A stretch of 34,793 bases of DNA from Betaproteobacteria bacterium UBA2592 (GTDB lineage: Bacteria > Pseudomonadota > Gammaproteobacteria > Burkholderiales > Rhodocyclaceae): contig DDKS01000058.1 in the NCBI GenBank assembly GCA_002340095.1, forward strand, positions 1 through 34,793. Direction: 5' to 3'. Below, piece by piece: positions 33,705 through 34,793 of the stretch (its first letter is position 1; each line of letters starts with the position of its first letter). The notes beneath the pieces were generated by a model. It saw nothing but the letters and a program-made list of their open reading frames with translations, did no database searches and had not been told where the DNA came from. The translations under genes and the position numbers were made by a program.

Positions 33705-34703
33705 TTATTTGCCGAAAGGAGTCGGGCGCGGCGTCTTGTCGGAGGAGGGGGGCAGGATGGGCAGCAGGAACTTGGGCTGTTCGCCGGTCAGGGTCTTGAG
33801 GAAGGCGACGATCCTGGCGTTCTCCTCTTTGGTGAATTTCTTGCCCAGTTGCAGGCGTCCCATGACATCCACTGCTTCGGTCAGGGTCCAGTAGGCGCCG
33901 TCATGGAAGTAGGGGTAGGTCATTTCCACGTTGCGCAGGGTGGGGACCTTGTAATTGAAGCGGTCCGCGTCGTTGCCGGTTACAGCAGCCCGGCCATCGG
34001 AGGTGTTGCCCTTGTAGGGCTCGACGATGCCCATTTTCTGGAAGGAGTTGCCACCCACCCCTTCACCATTGTGGCAGGCGACACAGCCGCTGTCCTTGAA
34101 GAGCTTGTAACCCTCCAGTTCATCCTTGGTGAGGGCATCCTTCTTGCCCAGCAGCCACTGGTCGAAGCGGGAGTTGGGTGTTACCAGGGTCTTCTCGAAC
34201 TCGGCGATGGCGGTGGTGACCTGATCGATATCAATCTTGTCCGTCCCGAACACCTGCTTGAATTCGCGTACATAACCGGGGATGGATTGCAGCACGTCGA
34301 TGGCCAGGGTGTGGGTGAAGGCCATTTCACCAGGGTTGGCGATGGGGCCGCCCGCCTGCTCCTTCAGATCGGCGGCGCGACCGTCCCAGAATTGGGCCAC
34401 GTTGAGGCTGGAATTCAGCACCGTGGGGGCGTTGATGGGGCCTTGCTGCCATTTGTCGCCAATCGAGGTCGGAATGTTGTCGGTGCCCCCCATGGACAAG
34501 TTGTGGCAGGAGTTGCAGGAAATGAAACCGGACTTGGACAGGCGGGGGTCGAAGTAGAGTTTCTTGCCCAGTTCCACCATGCCCAGGTTGACATTGGCCG
34601 GTGGCTTGATGGGTTGGATGGGTTCCGTGTCGGCAGCCTGAATCACGGCCGTGCCGAGGAGGGCCGTAACGGCCAGGGCGATGCGGGTCAGTTTGGTTTT
34701 CAT
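33705..34703 (-). CDS. Di-heme cytochrome c peroxidase, periplasmic
   Basis: A 332-residue enzyme that reduces hydrogen peroxide with electrons from small cytochromes. A signal peptide (about 1-23, cut after VIQA) is followed by two heme c sites: CNSCH (63-67) in GFISCNSCHNLSMGGTD and CVACH (207-211) in FKDSGCVACHNGEG. PTVLNSSLNVAQFWDGRA and the C-terminal VEMTYPYFHDGAYWTLTEAV are conserved in the CcpA/MauG superfamily. Heme attachment would depend on the Ccm proteins encoded directly downstream. GGGGAG precedes the ATG by about 9 bases. The promoter region at the window edge carries an FNR-type palindrome, suggesting induction at low oxygen. Confidence 0.95.
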   Translation of the reverse strand: MKTKLTRIALAVTALLGTAVIQAADTEPIQPIKPPANVNLGMVELGKKLYFDPRLSKSGFISCNSCHNLSMGGTDNIPTSIGDKWQQGPINAPTVLNSSLNVAQFWDGRAADLKEQAGGPIANPGEMAFTHTLAIDVLQSIPGYVREFKQVFGTDKIDIDQVTTAIAEFEKTLVTPNSRFDQWLLGKKDALTKDELEGYKLFKDSGCVACHNGEGVGGNSFQKMGIVEPYKGNTSDGRAAVTGNDADRFNYKVPTLRNVEMTYPYFHDGAYWTLTEAVDVMGRLQLGKKFTKEENARIVAFLKTLTGEQPKFLLPILPPSSDKTPRPTPFGK

Positions 34704-34751
34704 CGTGAGTCACTCCCCTTGTTTGGTTTGTATAAAAGAATCCGAGAGGCC

Positions 34752-34757
34752 ATTGTC
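34752..34757 (-). promoter_or_regulatory. Possible -10 element of the cytochrome c peroxidase promoter
   Basis: Read towards the gene, GACAAT lies 28.5 bases from the centre of the FNR-type palindrome. That is within about one base of a class II activator arrangement (site centred near -41). No -35 of quality is present, which fits activator dependence. Confidence 0.55.
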
Positions 34758-34778
34758 CCCTCGGGAGGGAGGGGGTTT

Positions 34779-34792
34779 TTGACTTAAGTCAA
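34779..34792 (-). promoter_or_regulatory. FNR/CRP-family (ANR/DNR-like) binding site upstream of cytochrome c peroxidase
   Basis: TTGACTTAAGTCAA is a perfect 14-base palindrome. It differs from the FNR consensus TTGAT-N4-ATCAA at one symmetrical position. The site ends one base from the window edge. Confidence 0.72.
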
Positions 34793-34793
34793 T

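Overview
The window looks like a chromosomal segment of a high-GC betaproteobacterium, most likely of the Rhodocyclales (Azospira/Dechloromonas-like). This placement is inference from gene content: System I cytochrome c maturation, a sigma-54 pilin promoter, an HrcA/CIRCE site at rpoH, the order ftsY-ftsE-ftsX-rpoH, and the style of the sequences. No rRNA, tRNA, insertion sequence, prophage or CRISPR array was seen. Most genes are ordinary core genes in tight operons.

Left part (1-2565): the first codons of a CheY-like response regulator lie on the minus strand. A 363-base leader follows, then sucC-sucD (succinyl-CoA synthetase) closed by a clear intrinsic terminator.

Signalling island (2673-13767): seven same-strand genes with short spacers. 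They are a CHASE2-linked Ser/Thr kinase, a PP2C phosphatase, a double-FHA protein, a CHASE2-linked class III nucleotide cyclase, a metallo-beta-lactamase-fold protein resembling class II cAMP phosphodiesterases, a GAF-PilB/GspE-like ATPase and a GAF-HD-GYP phosphodiesterase. Together they could write, erase and read Ser/Thr phosphorylation, make and destroy a cyclic mononucleotide, and degrade c-di-GMP. The ATPase gene carries a one-base frame disruption in a T5 run at 10298-10302. Directly downstream lie two type IV pilin genes (13989-14902). The first has a textbook sigma-54 promoter. The second starts one base after a terminator that closes the first.

Middle (15074-19860): sixA and a CYTH-domain gene on the minus strand; rplM-rpsI with promoter and terminator; a membrane coiled-coil protein of the DUF6776 type followed by a bactofilin; erpA with its own promoter; a 42-bp perfect palindrome acting as a bidirectional terminator; and rpoH (minus) with a perfect CIRCE operator in its promoter.

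Right part (19982-34793): ftsY-ftsE-ftsX on the minus strand with 4-base overlaps. A divergent plus-strand run holds an active/inactive pair of M16 peptidases, rsmD, coaD and a 2[4Fe-4S] ferredoxin. A strong bidirectional hairpin separates it from the complete minus-strand ccmABCDEFGHI operon for c-type cytochrome assembly. Upstream of that is a di-heme cytochrome c peroxidase, itself a client of the Ccm system, with an FNR/ANR-type palindrome at the very end of the window.

The most unusual content is the signalling island and its link to the pilin locus. The regulatory sites at rpoH, the pilin and the peroxidase are well resolved in the sequence.
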